DNA of 64,000 nucleotides from Robertkochia flava (lineage in GTDB: Bacteria > Bacteroidota > Bacteroidia > Flavobacteriales > Flavobacteriaceae), in NCBI RefSeq assembly GCF_020166515.1, contig NZ_JAINZT010000004.1, forward strand, positions 1-64,000. The letters run 5' to 3'. How positions within the stretch are numbered: position 1 is the first letter of the stretch; every line of letters starts with the position of its first letter. The translations under genes were made by a program, and so were the position numbers. Under the pieces are notes generated by a model. That model was not told where the DNA came from. It worked only from the letters and a program-made list of their open reading frames with translations, and ran no database searches. Below are positions 1-7,990 of the stretch, in pieces.

Positions 1-1
1 T

Positions 2-1393
2 GCAGCTGATGGTACAGAAACACTAGTGCAGTCCGGCAATGCCAATGTTACTGTAAGCGGTGATGGTTCATCTGCCACCCCATATTTAATTAGTTCTGTA
101 GACACAGATGATCAGGTTGCCTCCGAGGTGGGTATTACAGCGATAACAGGTATAACTGCAGCAGACGTACAGGGGGCCCTGGAAGAACTGAATACTAACA
201 GTACCGACGACCAGACTGCTGCGGAAGTAACTTATGACAACACGGCTTCGGGTCTTACAGCAACTGAGGTACAAGATGCGATTGATGAAGTAGCTGCCGG
301 AAGTACCGATGACCAAACTGCTGCCGAGGTTAGTTTTGATGATACCACAGCCGTTTTAGGAGTAGCTGATACCCAGGCTGCGATCGAGGCTCTGGCTGCA
401 AGTAATGCAGCGGATGGGGATACCAATTCCTCAAATGAATTGAATACTGGCTTTGCAGTAAATGGAACAAACCTAGAGATCACCGATGCTGGAGGTACCC
501 TTCAGGTAGCACTGAATGATATTGGAACCGACGACCAGACTGCTGCCGAAGTAACTTATGATAATACTGCTTCAGGTCTTACAGCAACTGAGGTACAGGC
601 TGCGATTGACGAAGTAGCTGCCGGAAGTACCGACGATCAGACTGCTGCCGAAGTAACTTATGACAACACGGCTTCAGGTCTTACAGCAACAGAGGTACAG
701 GCTGCGATTGATGAAGTAGCCGCAGGAAGTACAGACGACCAGACTGCTGCTGAAGTGACTTATGACAATACTGCTTCAGGTCTTACAGCGACAGAGGTAC
801 AGGCTGCGATTGATGAAGTAGCTGCCGGAAGTACGGATGATCAAACGGCTGCTGAAGTGACTTATGACAATACTGTTTCAGGTCTTACAGCAACAGATGT
901 AAAGGCCGCAATTGATGAAGTAGCTGCCAACAGTACCGACAACCAGGCCACCAATGAGGTGTTTATCTCTGATGGGACCGACGCCGATACCGACGGGGAG
1001 CCGGATTCCACCGGACTTGATGTGGATGGGGATAACGTTCTTGAGAATACCGTACAGGAGGCTCTGGTGGATATGACCAAGGTTACATCAATGGCAGGGA
1101 GGATTTTCTATCCGCCTTCCATTGCTATCAATGCTGCGTCTATTGGGCCAGGCCCGCAGATCGACTTGTACCAACTATACGTTGATGAGTTCTCCAATCC
1201 TGCAGTAAGAAGTGCAGGGGCGCCAGCTCTTCCGGTGTACGCAGCGAATGAACTTTATTATTACGTTACCAGGTATGATACCACTGTATTCAGTGGGGTG
1301 ACAATCTCCGATGACGGGAAGTTGAATTATAATGTTATTGACACTCCCCGCAATTACAATGCGATTATCAATGTAGTGTTCATGGTAAAGTAA
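2..1393 (+). CDS. Repeat-rich surface protein, 5' end cut by window edge
   Basis: The reading frame is open to the left edge, so the true start lies outside; an internal GTG at 26 is not a convincing start. The visible ~463 residues hold about seven ~34-residue units that begin TDDQ and end in a VQAAIDEVAAGS-like helix. Four are nearly identical in a row (527-934, 102-bp DNA period). The last ~105 residues are non-repetitive and resemble the C-terminal part of flavobacterial proteins coded just before type IX secretion substrates and PorP/SprF genes. The two next genes on the same strand are of exactly those types, so a secreted or surface role is inferred. The TxxDVQAAIDEL-like units also occur in phage tail fibres, but nothing else here is phage-like. 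No membrane segment is seen in the visible part. Confidence 0.75.
   Translation, partial: AADGTETLVQSGNANVTVSGDGSSATPYLISSVDTDDQVASEVGITAITGITAADVQGALEELNTNSTDDQTAAEVTYDNTASGLTATEVQDAIDEVAAGSTDDQTAAEVSFDDTTAVLGVADTQAAIEALAASNAADGDTNSSNELNTGFAVNGTNLEITDAGGTLQVALNDIGTDDQTAAEVTYDNTASGLTATEVQAAIDEVAAGSTDDQTAAEVTYDNTASGLTATEVQAAIDEVAAGSTDDQTAAEVTYDNTASGLTATEVQAAIDEVAAGSTDDQTAAEVTYDNTVSGLTATDVKAAIDEVAANSTDNQATNEVFISDGTDADTDGEPDSTGLDVDGDNVLENTVQEALVDMTKVTSMAGRIFYPPSIAINAASIGPGPQIDLYQLYVDEFSNPAVRSAGAPALPVYAANELYYYVTRYDTTVFSGVTISDDGKLNYNVIDTPRNYNAIINVVFMVK
527..934 (+). repeat. 102-bp tandem repeat inside the surface-protein gene
   Basis: Four consecutive copies of a 102-bp unit code for 34 residues each. 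They are close to identical at the DNA level, with a few synonymous changes and a slightly diverged last copy. More diverged copies lie upstream, near 104-205, 206-307 and 308-420. Such near-identity allows copy-number change by slippage or unequal recombination. Confidence 0.9.
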
Positions 1394-1471
1394 ATACTCT
1401 GATATGAAGTAACAGGGGGATACTGTGAAAAGCGCAATCATAAAATATTTAACAAGCAGGTCAACTAAGAA

Positions 1472-3451
1472 TTGAAATTATTACAAAAACATATCTGTAT
1501 CTGGTTCACCCTGGGTCTTCTGGCCCTGGGTGTTCCCGTTCATGCCCAGTTCATCCTGCAGGCGCCTAACGGTACCGATGAGACCAACTACCGGTGGTAT
1601 GAGGCTCAGGACCCGGCAACGGTTCTGGGAACCGACGCCACCTATGAGGTATTTACTCCGGGAGTGTATTTCGCTACCTACGACGGTACCCTCTGCGGGA
1701 AGAATGCCACCAGTTACTTTATTGTTACCTGGTGCGGTACCCCCGACGATCAGGTGACTCTGGACATCTCTCAGAGTGTGCCCTCTGCGGCCACTGTGAG
1801 CTGGAGCCCCGCTGTAGCCGGTGATCCGCTCAGGCCTACGGTTACGGCCCTGTACGGACAGAATAATATTGAGAAATATACCCCGACGGTAAGTATTCTG
1901 GGTAATGCAAAGGCATTGCCGTCCTTCACGGTGATCTGTCTTCAGAAGCCCTTTGTACTTGTTGATGATGTCGTAACCACCGATGAGGATGTTCCTGTAA
2001 ACATCAATATGCTGGCCAATGATATCGATATTCCAAACGTAGGGGTGATCAGTTTTACCAATCCTTCAAATGGTCAGGTGGTCCTCAATGATGGGGGTAC
2101 CCCTTCTGATCCGAGTGACGACACCTTTACCTACACGCCCAATCCCGATTATTTTGGTCCGGACAGCTTTACCTACAGCCTCACCATGATTAATTCAGAC
2201 GGGACAACGGTAACCGAAACTGCTACGGTAAATATTACTGTAAATAATGTTAATGATACTCCCGTGGCTGTGGATGACTTCGTTTCCACTGAGGCCGGGA
2301 TTCCGGTTACCATCAATATGCTGGCCAACGATTACGATCCTGATGGAGATGTGTTAACCGTTATCAATCTCACCCAGCCCGGCAACGGTACCCTGGTGAG
2401 TGACGGAAACGGAAACTTTATCTATACGCCAGCCCCCGGGTTCTCCGGAAGTGACGTGTTTACTTATACCATTTCCGACGGAAACGGTGGTACGGATTCT
2501 GCCTATGTAACCATCGTGGTAACGCCACCGGATGTGGTGATCAGGGATTACGCTGTAGACGATGAGGCCATAATAGAAGAAGATACCTCGGTTACTTTGG
2601 CGGTGCTGGATAACGATAATGTTCCTGCGAATGCTACAGTAGTCCTTATTTCTGATGTAGAGCAACCTCTTACGGCCACCGTAATAGTGAATGCAGATAA
2701 TACCATAACGGTGATCCCTGAGCCTGATTTTGTAGGGACACTGATCATCGGATACGAGATCATGGTTACGACTCCGGACGAGGTGTCGGTAAGCCAGGCA
2801 GTAATGATCATTGAGGTAACTCCTGTTCGGGATGTGGTTACCGATATGGTTACCATCAATTCGTTCGACCCCCAGCCAGTGGTCATCAATGTATTCGATA
2901 ACGATAGTTTTGATCCGAATTCCACCCTGGTAATTATAAGCACTTCGGAGCCCTTGAATGGTACCGTGACGGTGAATGCCGATGGTACTATCACCTATCT
3001 CATTAACCAGGGCTTTGAGGGTACGGATATATTTACCTATACGGTGAGTGTGATCCACTCTGACGGTACGTATAACAATGAACAGGGTACAGTACAGATC
3101 AATGCCTTCAGTGAAGGAGAGATCGTGGATCCTCCGGAGGAGGAAGAAGAAGATGTTTACGTGCATCAGTTGGTAACGCCCAACGGGGATGGCGAGAATG
3201 ATTTCCTTCGAATATACGGGCTTGAGACCTATCCGGATAATACGGTAAGGATCTTTAACCGCTGGGGGGTAATGGTTTTTGAAACCAACGGATACGATAA
3301 TAACGCCAATGTTTTCCGGGGCATGTCGGAAGGGCGTATGACCATTGGACAAAGTAATATGCTGCCTTCGGGCACCTATTATTATACCATTGATTATACG
3401 GGTAACGGAATCAAGAAACACATGGCAGGGTTTTTCTATATAAACAATTAA
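1472..3451 (+). CDS. Type IX secretion substrate with tandem cadherin-like repeats and type B (gliding motility-associated) C-terminal domain
   Basis: A 659-residue secreted protein. Residues 1-26 are a signal peptide ending VHA-QF. From about 160 to 550 there are four repeats of the VDD-x(n)-NMLANDxD type (tandem-95/cadherin-like Ig folds), starting near 162, 265, 360 and 457. A Glu-rich linker (about 553-563) precedes a C-terminal domain with TPNGDGENDFLRI, VRIFNRWGVMVFE and LPSGTYYYTIDY, the CHU_C/type B sorting signal recognised by the type IX machinery. The start is TTG at 1472, because it directly precedes the signal peptide and no ATG fits. The PorP/SprF gene follows after 11 bp, the usual pairing of a type B substrate with its outer-membrane partner. 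It is probably an adhesin-like surface protein; the ligand is unknown. Confidence 0.88.
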   Translation: MKLLQKHICIWFTLGLLALGVPVHAQFILQAPNGTDETNYRWYEAQDPATVLGTDATYEVFTPGVYFATYDGTLCGKNATSYFIVTWCGTPDDQVTLDISQSVPSAATVSWSPAVAGDPLRPTVTALYGQNNIEKYTPTVSILGNAKALPSFTVICLQKPFVLVDDVVTTDEDVPVNINMLANDIDIPNVGVISFTNPSNGQVVLNDGGTPSDPSDDTFTYTPNPDYFGPDSFTYSLTMINSDGTTVTETATVNITVNNVNDTPVAVDDFVSTEAGIPVTINMLANDYDPDGDVLTVINLTQPGNGTLVSDGNGNFIYTPAPGFSGSDVFTYTISDGNGGTDSAYVTIVVTPPDVVIRDYAVDDEAIIEEDTSVTLAVLDNDNVPANATVVLISDVEQPLTATVIVNADNTITVIPEPDFVGTLIIGYEIMVTTPDEVSVSQAVMIIEVTPVRDVVTDMVTINSFDPQPVVINVFDNDSFDPNSTLVIISTSEPLNGTVTVNADGTITYLINQGFEGTDIFTYTVSVIHSDGTYNNEQGTVQINAFSEGEIVDPPEEEEEDVYVHQLVTPNGDGENDFLRIYGLETYPDNTVRIFNRWGVMVFETNGYDNNANVFRGMSEGRMTIGQSNMLPSGTYYYTIDYTGNGIKKHMAGFFYINN

Positions 3452-3462
3452 AGACCGGAGGA

Positions 3463-4425
3463 ATGAGAATGCGATATCTGAGTTGTTTTATCCTGGTGCT
3501 TTTAGGCCTCACCTTCTCCATGGAGATGAGGGCGCAACAGGATGCGCAGTATACCCAGTATATGTTCAATACCATGAGTGTGAATCCGGCCTATGCCGGA
3601 AGTCGCGGACTGATGAGTATGACCGGTTTGTACAGAAATCAATGGCTTGGCCTGGACGGAGCTCCGGAGAGTCAGACCCTGAACGTTCATACTCCCCTGA
3701 AGCGGAGCAAGGTAGGATTGGGACTGTCGGTGATCAATGATAAGATCGGAAATGGGGTAAACCAGCAAACGTATTTCGACGGGGCGGTTTCCTATACCAT
3801 ACAAACTTCTTATGAAGGCAAATTATCTTTCGGACTGAAGCTGGGGGCTAGTTTGCTTAATATCGATTTTACCCGGCTGAACCAGTATGAGGATGTGGAA
3901 TTTACGGCTGCCGAGAATATAGAGAATAAGTTTTCGCCTAATATTGGTGCCGGATTGTACTATCGCACCAACCAGTATTATGTGGGCTTTTCGGTGCCGA
4001 ACCTTCTGGAAACAGAACATTTCACAGATTCTGATAACAGTAATACCGAGGTCTCGTCTTATGTGTCCAAGGAGCGCATTTCCTATTATCTGATCGGGGG
4101 CTATGTTTGGGATATTGATTACCGCTGGAAATTTAAACCGGCCTTCTTGACCAAGGTGGTTGCCGGAGCACCTCTTCAACTGGATCTCTCAGCTAATTTT
4201 ATGTATGATGAAACGGTGACTATGGGACTGGGCTATCGTCTTGATGCGGCCTTTACGGCTATGGTAGGATTCCAGCTCAACAGGGCGCTAAATATCGGAC
4301 TGGCTTATGACCGGGAAATTACCAGGCTTGGCGGTACGGCCTTTAACAGCGGAACCTTTGAGTTTTTCCTCAGGTATGAGCTTAGCCGGAATTACAGCCG
4401 GGTACAGACACCGCGATTTTTTTAA
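3463..4425 (+). CDS. PorP/SprF family type IX secretion outer-membrane protein
   Basis: 320 residues with a signal peptide (to about residue 24), then the family hallmark QDAQYTQYMFN and SVNPAYAGSRG, followed by alternating beta-strands to a C-terminal aromatic residue, as expected of an outer-membrane barrel. Members are thought to help secrete or attach the type B substrate coded beside them; in Flavobacterium SprF does so for the adhesin SprB. The 11-bp gap to the upstream gene suggests one transcript. Only the specific partner is inferred, from adjacency. The downstream 140 bp hold octamer repeats and no clear terminator. Confidence 0.9.
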   Translation: MRMRYLSCFILVLLGLTFSMEMRAQQDAQYTQYMFNTMSVNPAYAGSRGLMSMTGLYRNQWLGLDGAPESQTLNVHTPLKRSKVGLGLSVINDKIGNGVNQQTYFDGAVSYTIQTSYEGKLSFGLKLGASLLNIDFTRLNQYEDVEFTAAENIENKFSPNIGAGLYYRTNQYYVGFSVPNLLETEHFTDSDNSNTEVSSYVSKERISYYLIGGYVWDIDYRWKFKPAFLTKVVAGAPLQLDLSANFMYDETVTMGLGYRLDAAFTAMVGFQLNRALNIGLAYDREITRLGGTAFNSGTFEFFLRYELSRNYSRVQTPRFF

Positions 4426-4439
4426 AAAAGCACTAGCCT

Positions 4440-4512
4440 CCCTGCCGTACCCTCGTACCTCTGTACCTCTGTACCTCCGTACCCACGTCCCCCCGTACCT
4501 CCGTACCTCATA
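4440..4512. repeat. GTACCTCC-type octamer repeat
   Basis: A run of imperfect GTACCTCC/GTACCTCT units lies between the PorP/SprF gene and idi. The same octamer recurs in the intergenic repeats near 32.9, 35.1, 47.1, 47.2, 48.8 and 57.2 kb in both orientations. No coding potential is evident. Confidence 0.8.
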
Positions 4513-4569
4513 ACCAATTTATGATTTCCTTAATTCATTATTCATCCTGAACTCGTATTTTTACTTTCT

Positions 4570-5100
4570 ATGAAAGAAGAAAAAGTTATACTGGTAAACG
4601 AACGCGATGAGCCCGTTGGTACCATGGAAAAGATCGAGGCTCATGAAAAGGCATTGCTGCACAGGGCCTTCTCTGTATTCGTCTTCAACGAAAAGGGAGA
4701 AACCATGATTCAGCAAAGAGCACTTCACAAGTATCACTCTCCCGGACTGTGGACCAATACCTGCTGCAGTCACCAAAGGGAAGGGGAGTCTAATATTGAA
4801 GCCGGGAAACGGAGGCTCATGGAAGAGATGGGCTTCACCACTGAATTAAAGGAGGTGTTCTCTTTTATTTACAAAGCTCCTTTTGATAACGGCTTAACCG
4901 AACATGAGTTCGACCATGTTATGGTGGGTAAATATGAGGGTGAGCCGGAGATCAACCCGGATGAAGTTGCGGCATGGCAATGGATGTCACTGGAGGATAT
5001 CAAAGCGGATATGGAGGAACATCCCGAAAAGTATACGGCATGGTTTCGTATTATCTTCGAAAAGTTCTATTCGCACATCAGTAAATCAGAAGTGCTATGA
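4570..5100 (+). CDS. idi: Isopentenyl-diphosphate delta-isomerase, type I
   Basis: A 176-residue Nudix-fold enzyme interconverting isopentenyl and dimethylallyl diphosphate, the entry step to isoprenoids such as quinones and carotenoids. WTNTCCSHQREGE (residues 61-73) carries the catalytic Cys (C65) and a metal-ligand His (H68); the Nudix-like segment AGKRRLMEEMGF follows, and HEFDHVMVG and a Glu-rich metal site lie downstream. The length is normal for bacterial type I enzymes. Its stop overlaps the start of the next gene (ATGA), pointing to translational coupling with the QueD-like gene. Confidence 0.95.
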   Translation: MKEEKVILVNERDEPVGTMEKIEAHEKALLHRAFSVFVFNEKGETMIQQRALHKYHSPGLWTNTCCSHQREGESNIEAGKRRLMEEMGFTTELKEVFSFIYKAPFDNGLTEHEFDHVMVGKYEGEPEINPDEVAAWQWMSLEDIKADMEEHPEKYTAWFRIIFEKFYSHISKSEVL

Positions 5101-5507
5101 GGGTTAAGGTAAGCAGAAAAGCTCATTTTAATGCGGCCCACCGTTTGTTCCGTAAAGACTGGTCCTTTGAAAAGAACCAGGAGGTCTTTGGGAAGTGTAA
5201 TAACCCGAAGTATCACGGTCATAATTACGAGCTTGAAGTTAGCGTAACCGGAGCGATAGATCCTGAAACAGGTTTTGTTATTGACATGAAAGTGCTGAAG
5301 GACCTGATCCGGGAAAATGTGGAAGAGTATATGGACCACAAGAATCTCAACGAGGAAGTGGCTGAGTTCAGGGATCTTAATCCGACAGCCGAAAATATCG
5401 CAGTGGTGATCTATAACCGACTGCGGCCTGCCCTCAAAAATGATCTGGAACTGGAGGTAGTGCTCTATGAAACCCCCAGGAATTTTGTCACTTATTCCGG
5501 GGAGTAG
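5097..5507 (+). CDS. 6-carboxytetrahydropterin synthase / 6-pyruvoyl-tetrahydropterin synthase family (QueD-like)
   Basis: 136 residues with the full PTPS pattern. RKAHFNAAHRL and YHGHNYELEV give the three zinc-binding histidines, FGKCNNPKYHGH the catalytic Cys, and the C-terminal ELEVVLYET the pterin-anchoring Glu. The family converts dihydroneopterin triphosphate to 6-carboxytetrahydropterin (queuosine pathway) or to pyruvoyl-tetrahydropterin. The Cys form fits QueD, but no other queuosine gene is in the window, so the exact product is left open. The start codon overlaps the idi stop by 4 bp. Confidence 0.9.
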   Translation: MRVKVSRKAHFNAAHRLFRKDWSFEKNQEVFGKCNNPKYHGHNYELEVSVTGAIDPETGFVIDMKVLKDLIRENVEEYMDHKNLNEEVAEFRDLNPTAENIAVVIYNRLRPALKNDLELEVVLYETPRNFVTYSGE

Positions 5508-5549
5508 TATCTTGCAACAGATTTAATTGATTTCTCAAACACTATTTTC

Positions 5550-6530
5550 TTGAAAGAGAACGATGCGCTTTATCCCTTGAGGTTCAGCCCCGTGCTAAAG
5601 GACTATCTCTGGGGAGGAACCAGGCTGAAGGAAATTCTGAACAAAAAGGTTTCTACGGAAACGGCTGCCGAGAGTTGGGAACTTTCCGGGGTGGAGGATA
5701 GTATTTCCGTAGTTCAGGAGGGGCCGTTAAAAGGGCGCAGTCTTCAGGAGCTCATCGATATCTACAAGGAAGAAATCCTCGGAGTACATGTACTGAAACA
5801 ATTCGGAGAAGAGTTTCCGGTACTCATCAAATTCATCGATGCCGAAAAGGATCTTTCCGTCCAGCTGCATCCGGATGAGCAGTTGGCCAGGCAGCGTCAT
5901 AATGCTCATGGGAAAACCGAGATGTGGTATGTGATGCAGGCCAGAAACCAAGCTGAGCTTATTATTGGATTCCGGGAGGATACAAATAAGGAAGCCTTTC
6001 GTCGCAGCCTGGATGGGGGAAGGGTGTTGGACCTCCTGCATAAAGAGAAGGTGCAGCCCGGAGATGCCTTTTTTATTCCTCCTGGTAAAGTACATGCTAT
6101 CGGGGCGGGTATTCTCCTGTGCGAGATCCAGCAAACCTCTAATATCACCTACCGGGTTTATGACTACGACCGCAGGGATAAGGAAGGAAAAACCCGGGAG
6201 CTGCATATCGACCTGGCCGAGGATGCTATTGATTATTCCTGTAAACACGATTTTAAGATCGCCTATTCCCGCGAAAGCAATACGACAAATGCTCTGGTGA
6301 AGAGTCCGTATTTCAAGGTTAATTTCCTGAACCTTGACCAAACAATGGAAATAGACGTGAGCCGGAGAGATTCATTTCATGTATATGTGTGTACGGAGGG
6401 CGAGGCCCGTCTTATCTGGCAGGAAGAGTCTTATGAGCTTAAGATGGGACAAACGCTTCTGATACCTGCCTGCATACATCGGTACAGGATTGAAACCACC
6501 GGGGCAAAAATATTAGAGGTGCATCTTTAA
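5550..6530 (+). CDS. manA: Mannose-6-phosphate isomerase, class I (short form)
   Basis: 326 residues. Zinc-binding motifs of type I phosphomannose isomerases are visible: QLHPDEQLARQ (about 109), KTEMWYVM (about 123) and a distal GKVHAIGAG (about 180). A second cupin half ends with LLIPACIHRY. It interconverts fructose-6-P and mannose-6-P for mannose use and for GDP-mannose/glycan precursors. The start is taken as TTG 5550: homology to the family begins at once (YPLRFSPVLKDYLWGG) and no upstream ATG is in frame. It lies 42 bp after the QueD-like gene, probably in the same transcript. Confidence 0.92.
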   Translation: MKENDALYPLRFSPVLKDYLWGGTRLKEILNKKVSTETAAESWELSGVEDSISVVQEGPLKGRSLQELIDIYKEEILGVHVLKQFGEEFPVLIKFIDAEKDLSVQLHPDEQLARQRHNAHGKTEMWYVMQARNQAELIIGFREDTNKEAFRRSLDGGRVLDLLHKEKVQPGDAFFIPPGKVHAIGAGILLCEIQQTSNITYRVYDYDRRDKEGKTRELHIDLAEDAIDYSCKHDFKIAYSRESNTTNALVKSPYFKVNFLNLDQTMEIDVSRRDSFHVYVCTEGEARLIWQEESYELKMGQTLLIPACIHRYRIETTGAKILEVHL

Positions 6531-6536
6531 TTTAAT

Positions 6537-6544
6537 TAACTTTG
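6537..6544 (+). promoter_or_regulatory. Bacteroidota -7 element (TAACTTTG)
   Basis: TAACTTTG fits the TAnnTTTG consensus and lies 17 bp before the ATG at 6562, leaving a very short 5' leader. Confidence 0.5.
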
Positions 6545-6561
6545 CTGCTAAAATCACTACC

Positions 6562-6831
6562 ATGGCAAGTATAAGAGACCTGAAAAAAGATATTAATTAT
6601 GTTCTTGGAGATATTATCGAAGCGGTGTATATCTGGGAAATGACAGCTGATAAGAAAGAAACCGGAAAGGGAGATGAGATCATCGATGAAACCATTGAGC
6701 ATTTTGACCGGCTTATAGCCAAAGTCAATGACCATAGTGTTGAGCATCGTGCAGCCCACCTTAAAGAGGTGAACAAGGAGCTGGAGGAAGTGGCCAATAC
6801 CTTGGTGGACAAGATCAATAAACTTTCCTGA
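6562..6831 (+). CDS. Small conserved helical protein of unknown function
   Basis: 89 residues, highly charged and almost wholly helical by pattern, with heptad-like spacing from residue 35 on, suggesting a coiled coil or helical bundle. No signal peptide or membrane segment. I recognise the type as a short hypothetical protein common in Flavobacteriia but know no function. It has its own TAnnTTTG box at 6537 and is followed by a strong palindrome (6844-6881) and tRNA-Thr. Confidence 0.8.
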   Translation: MASIRDLKKDINYVLGDIIEAVYIWEMTADKKETGKGDEIIDETIEHFDRLIAKVNDHSVEHRAAHLKEVNKELEEVANTLVDKINKLS

Positions 6832-6839
6832 AAAATTAT

Positions 6840-6869
6840 TTGCAAATTTCGGATGCAATAGTATTTTTG
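6840..6869 (+). promoter_or_regulatory. Promoter of tRNA-Thr (TTG-N19-TATTTTTG)
   Basis: TTG at 6840-6842, a 19-bp spacer and TATTTTTG at 6862-6869 match the Bacteroidota -33/-7 consensus exactly. The predicted transcription start is near 6876. The element is embedded in a perfect inverted repeat. Confidence 0.75.
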
Positions 6870-6881
6870 CATCCGAAATTT
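6844..6881. repeat. 15-bp perfect inverted repeat over the tRNA promoter
   Basis: Arms 6844-6858 (AAATTTCGGATGCAA) and 6867-6881 are exact reverse complements around an 8-nt loop. It lacks a clean T-run after the stem, so it is a weak intrinsic terminator for the upstream gene, or an operator-like site, since it contains the -7 box and the expected start of the tRNA transcript. Confidence 0.8.
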
Positions 6882-6887
6882 AAAGTT

Positions 6888-6961
6888 GCCGATGTAGCTC
6901 AGCTGGCTAGAGCAGCTGATTTGTAATCAGCAGGTCGTGGGTTCGAGTCCCTCTATCGGCT
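6888..6961 (+). tRNA. tRNA-Thr (anticodon TGT)
   Basis: A 74-nt cloverleaf. The acceptor stem GCCGATG pairs with the 3' TATCGGC, with T as discriminator. The D arm is GCTC-AGCTGGCTAGA-GCA, the anticodon stem GCTGA/TCAGC with loop TTTGTAA gives anticodon TGT (reads ACA), and the T loop is GGTTCGAGTCC. CCA is not encoded. An intrinsic terminator follows at once. Confidence 0.97.
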
Positions 6962-6966
6962 CTTGG

Positions 6967-6994
6967 AACCTCCCTTTTTTGGGGAGGTTTTTTT
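6967..6994 (+). terminator. Intrinsic terminator after tRNA-Thr
   Basis: Stem AACCTCCC / GGGGAGGTT around a T6 loop, followed by a T-run. Confidence 0.9.
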
Positions 6995-7130
6995 ATGCAC
7001 TTCAGTTACAACCTTGGTTATACGCAGCCATAGGATACATCCTGGTTGAGAACCACAGATCCCCTCCATTTGCCTATGGGGTAGGGCAAGAGACCGGCAT
7101 AGCAGTCCTGGATTAGAAATGATTGGATAC

Positions 7131-7156
7131 AAAAAAGCACCCCGAAGGAGTGCTTT
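7131..7156 (-). terminator. Intrinsic terminator of the DUF4369 lipoprotein gene
   Basis: Stem AAAGCAC / GTGCTTT with T-run on the minus strand, 20 bp past the stop at 7177. Confidence 0.85.
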
Positions 7157-7176
7157 AATAATGTATAAATGGTTCT

Positions 7177-7941
7177 TTAAGATGCTGAATCTGCTTCAGA
7201 AATGTTTTCTGACTCCACAGACTTGGCCTCTTCAGTATTCCCGGTCTTTTTGATTTCTTCTACGAACTCGGCGAGTTGTTTCCCGTATTTCGACTGTGCT
7301 ACCTCCGGGGCGATGCTGTTATTGATCGAGTCGAGGTATTTTTCGTTTAAGGCGCTGAGTTCTGAAAGCACCAGGTAAGGGGTCACGAAAGATTCCCTGT
7401 TGTTAAATACGAAGTTTACCGTATACAGATATCCTCTTTGGTTGTTCTTTTCAATGGCCGAATTTAAAGAATCCAGCAACGCCTGGTTTCCTTCTTTTTG
7501 GGCTTCCAGGCTCTCTTTTATAAGATTGAGATTCTTGCCTGAAAACTGCCCCATCATCGTGCGGTACTCCTTCAGTTTCTTATGCGAATCAGATCCTTCA
7601 ACCCGGGCCTCATGTGCAAAGAAGTCGTGGGTGGTATGAATGGTGATTTCCCCGGGCTCTCCAAAGAACTCCAGTTGATCGTTCATATCATTCCCATCTG
7701 CCTTATCCAGGTAGAGGTAAAACATTTCCGGGGATTCAATGTCGGTTGAAAAGCTGAAGTCAGGATTCCCGTTAATTTCAATAGAATCCAGGGTAACCAG
7801 GGCAGTGTCTTCCACTTTTTGAAAATAAAGCGTCCCTTTTTTCAATCCTTCAATGGTTCCCTTCACGACCATGTTGTCGTTCGTATCGGCACAGGAAACC
7901 AGTAACAATCCGCATAAAAGCGAGGCAAAAAGTCTAGGCAT
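7177..7941 (-). CDS. DUF4369-type lipoprotein without a thioredoxin domain
   Basis: The start is the ATG at 7941 (MPRLFASLLCGLLLVSC), not an upstream Met at 7965, because it places a lipoprotein signal with LLVSC directly at the N-terminus. About 254 residues. The N-terminal half (VVKGTIEGLKKGTLYFQKV, SIEINGNPDFSFSTDI) is the DUF4369 beta-domain that normally precedes a TlpA-like thioredoxin domain. Here that second domain is absent: the rest is helical and ends in a Glu/Ser-rich tail. Likely anchored in the outer membrane facing the periplasm; function unknown. Confidence 0.8.
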   Translation of the reverse strand: MPRLFASLLCGLLLVSCADTNDNMVVKGTIEGLKKGTLYFQKVEDTALVTLDSIEINGNPDFSFSTDIESPEMFYLYLDKADGNDMNDQLEFFGEPGEITIHTTHDFFAHEARVEGSDSHKKLKEYRTMMGQFSGKNLNLIKESLEAQKEGNQALLDSLNSAIEKNNQRGYLYTVNFVFNNRESFVTPYLVLSELSALNEKYLDSINNSIAPEVAQSKYGKQLAEFVEEIKKTGNTEEAKSVESENISEADSAS

Positions 7942-7990
7942 AATTTGAGTTTTTAAATCGGGCAAATATCAAAAAATCTTTCATTAATAA

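Noticed and set aside
527-934. Phage tail-fibre origin for the TDDQ...VQAAIDEV repeats
   Set aside because: Neighbours are type IX secretion genes and no other phage-like gene is in the window.
2354-3421. A 355-codon open frame on the minus strand
   Set aside because: It is a mirror frame of the cadherin-like repeat gene, whose codon pattern and domains are clear on the plus strand.
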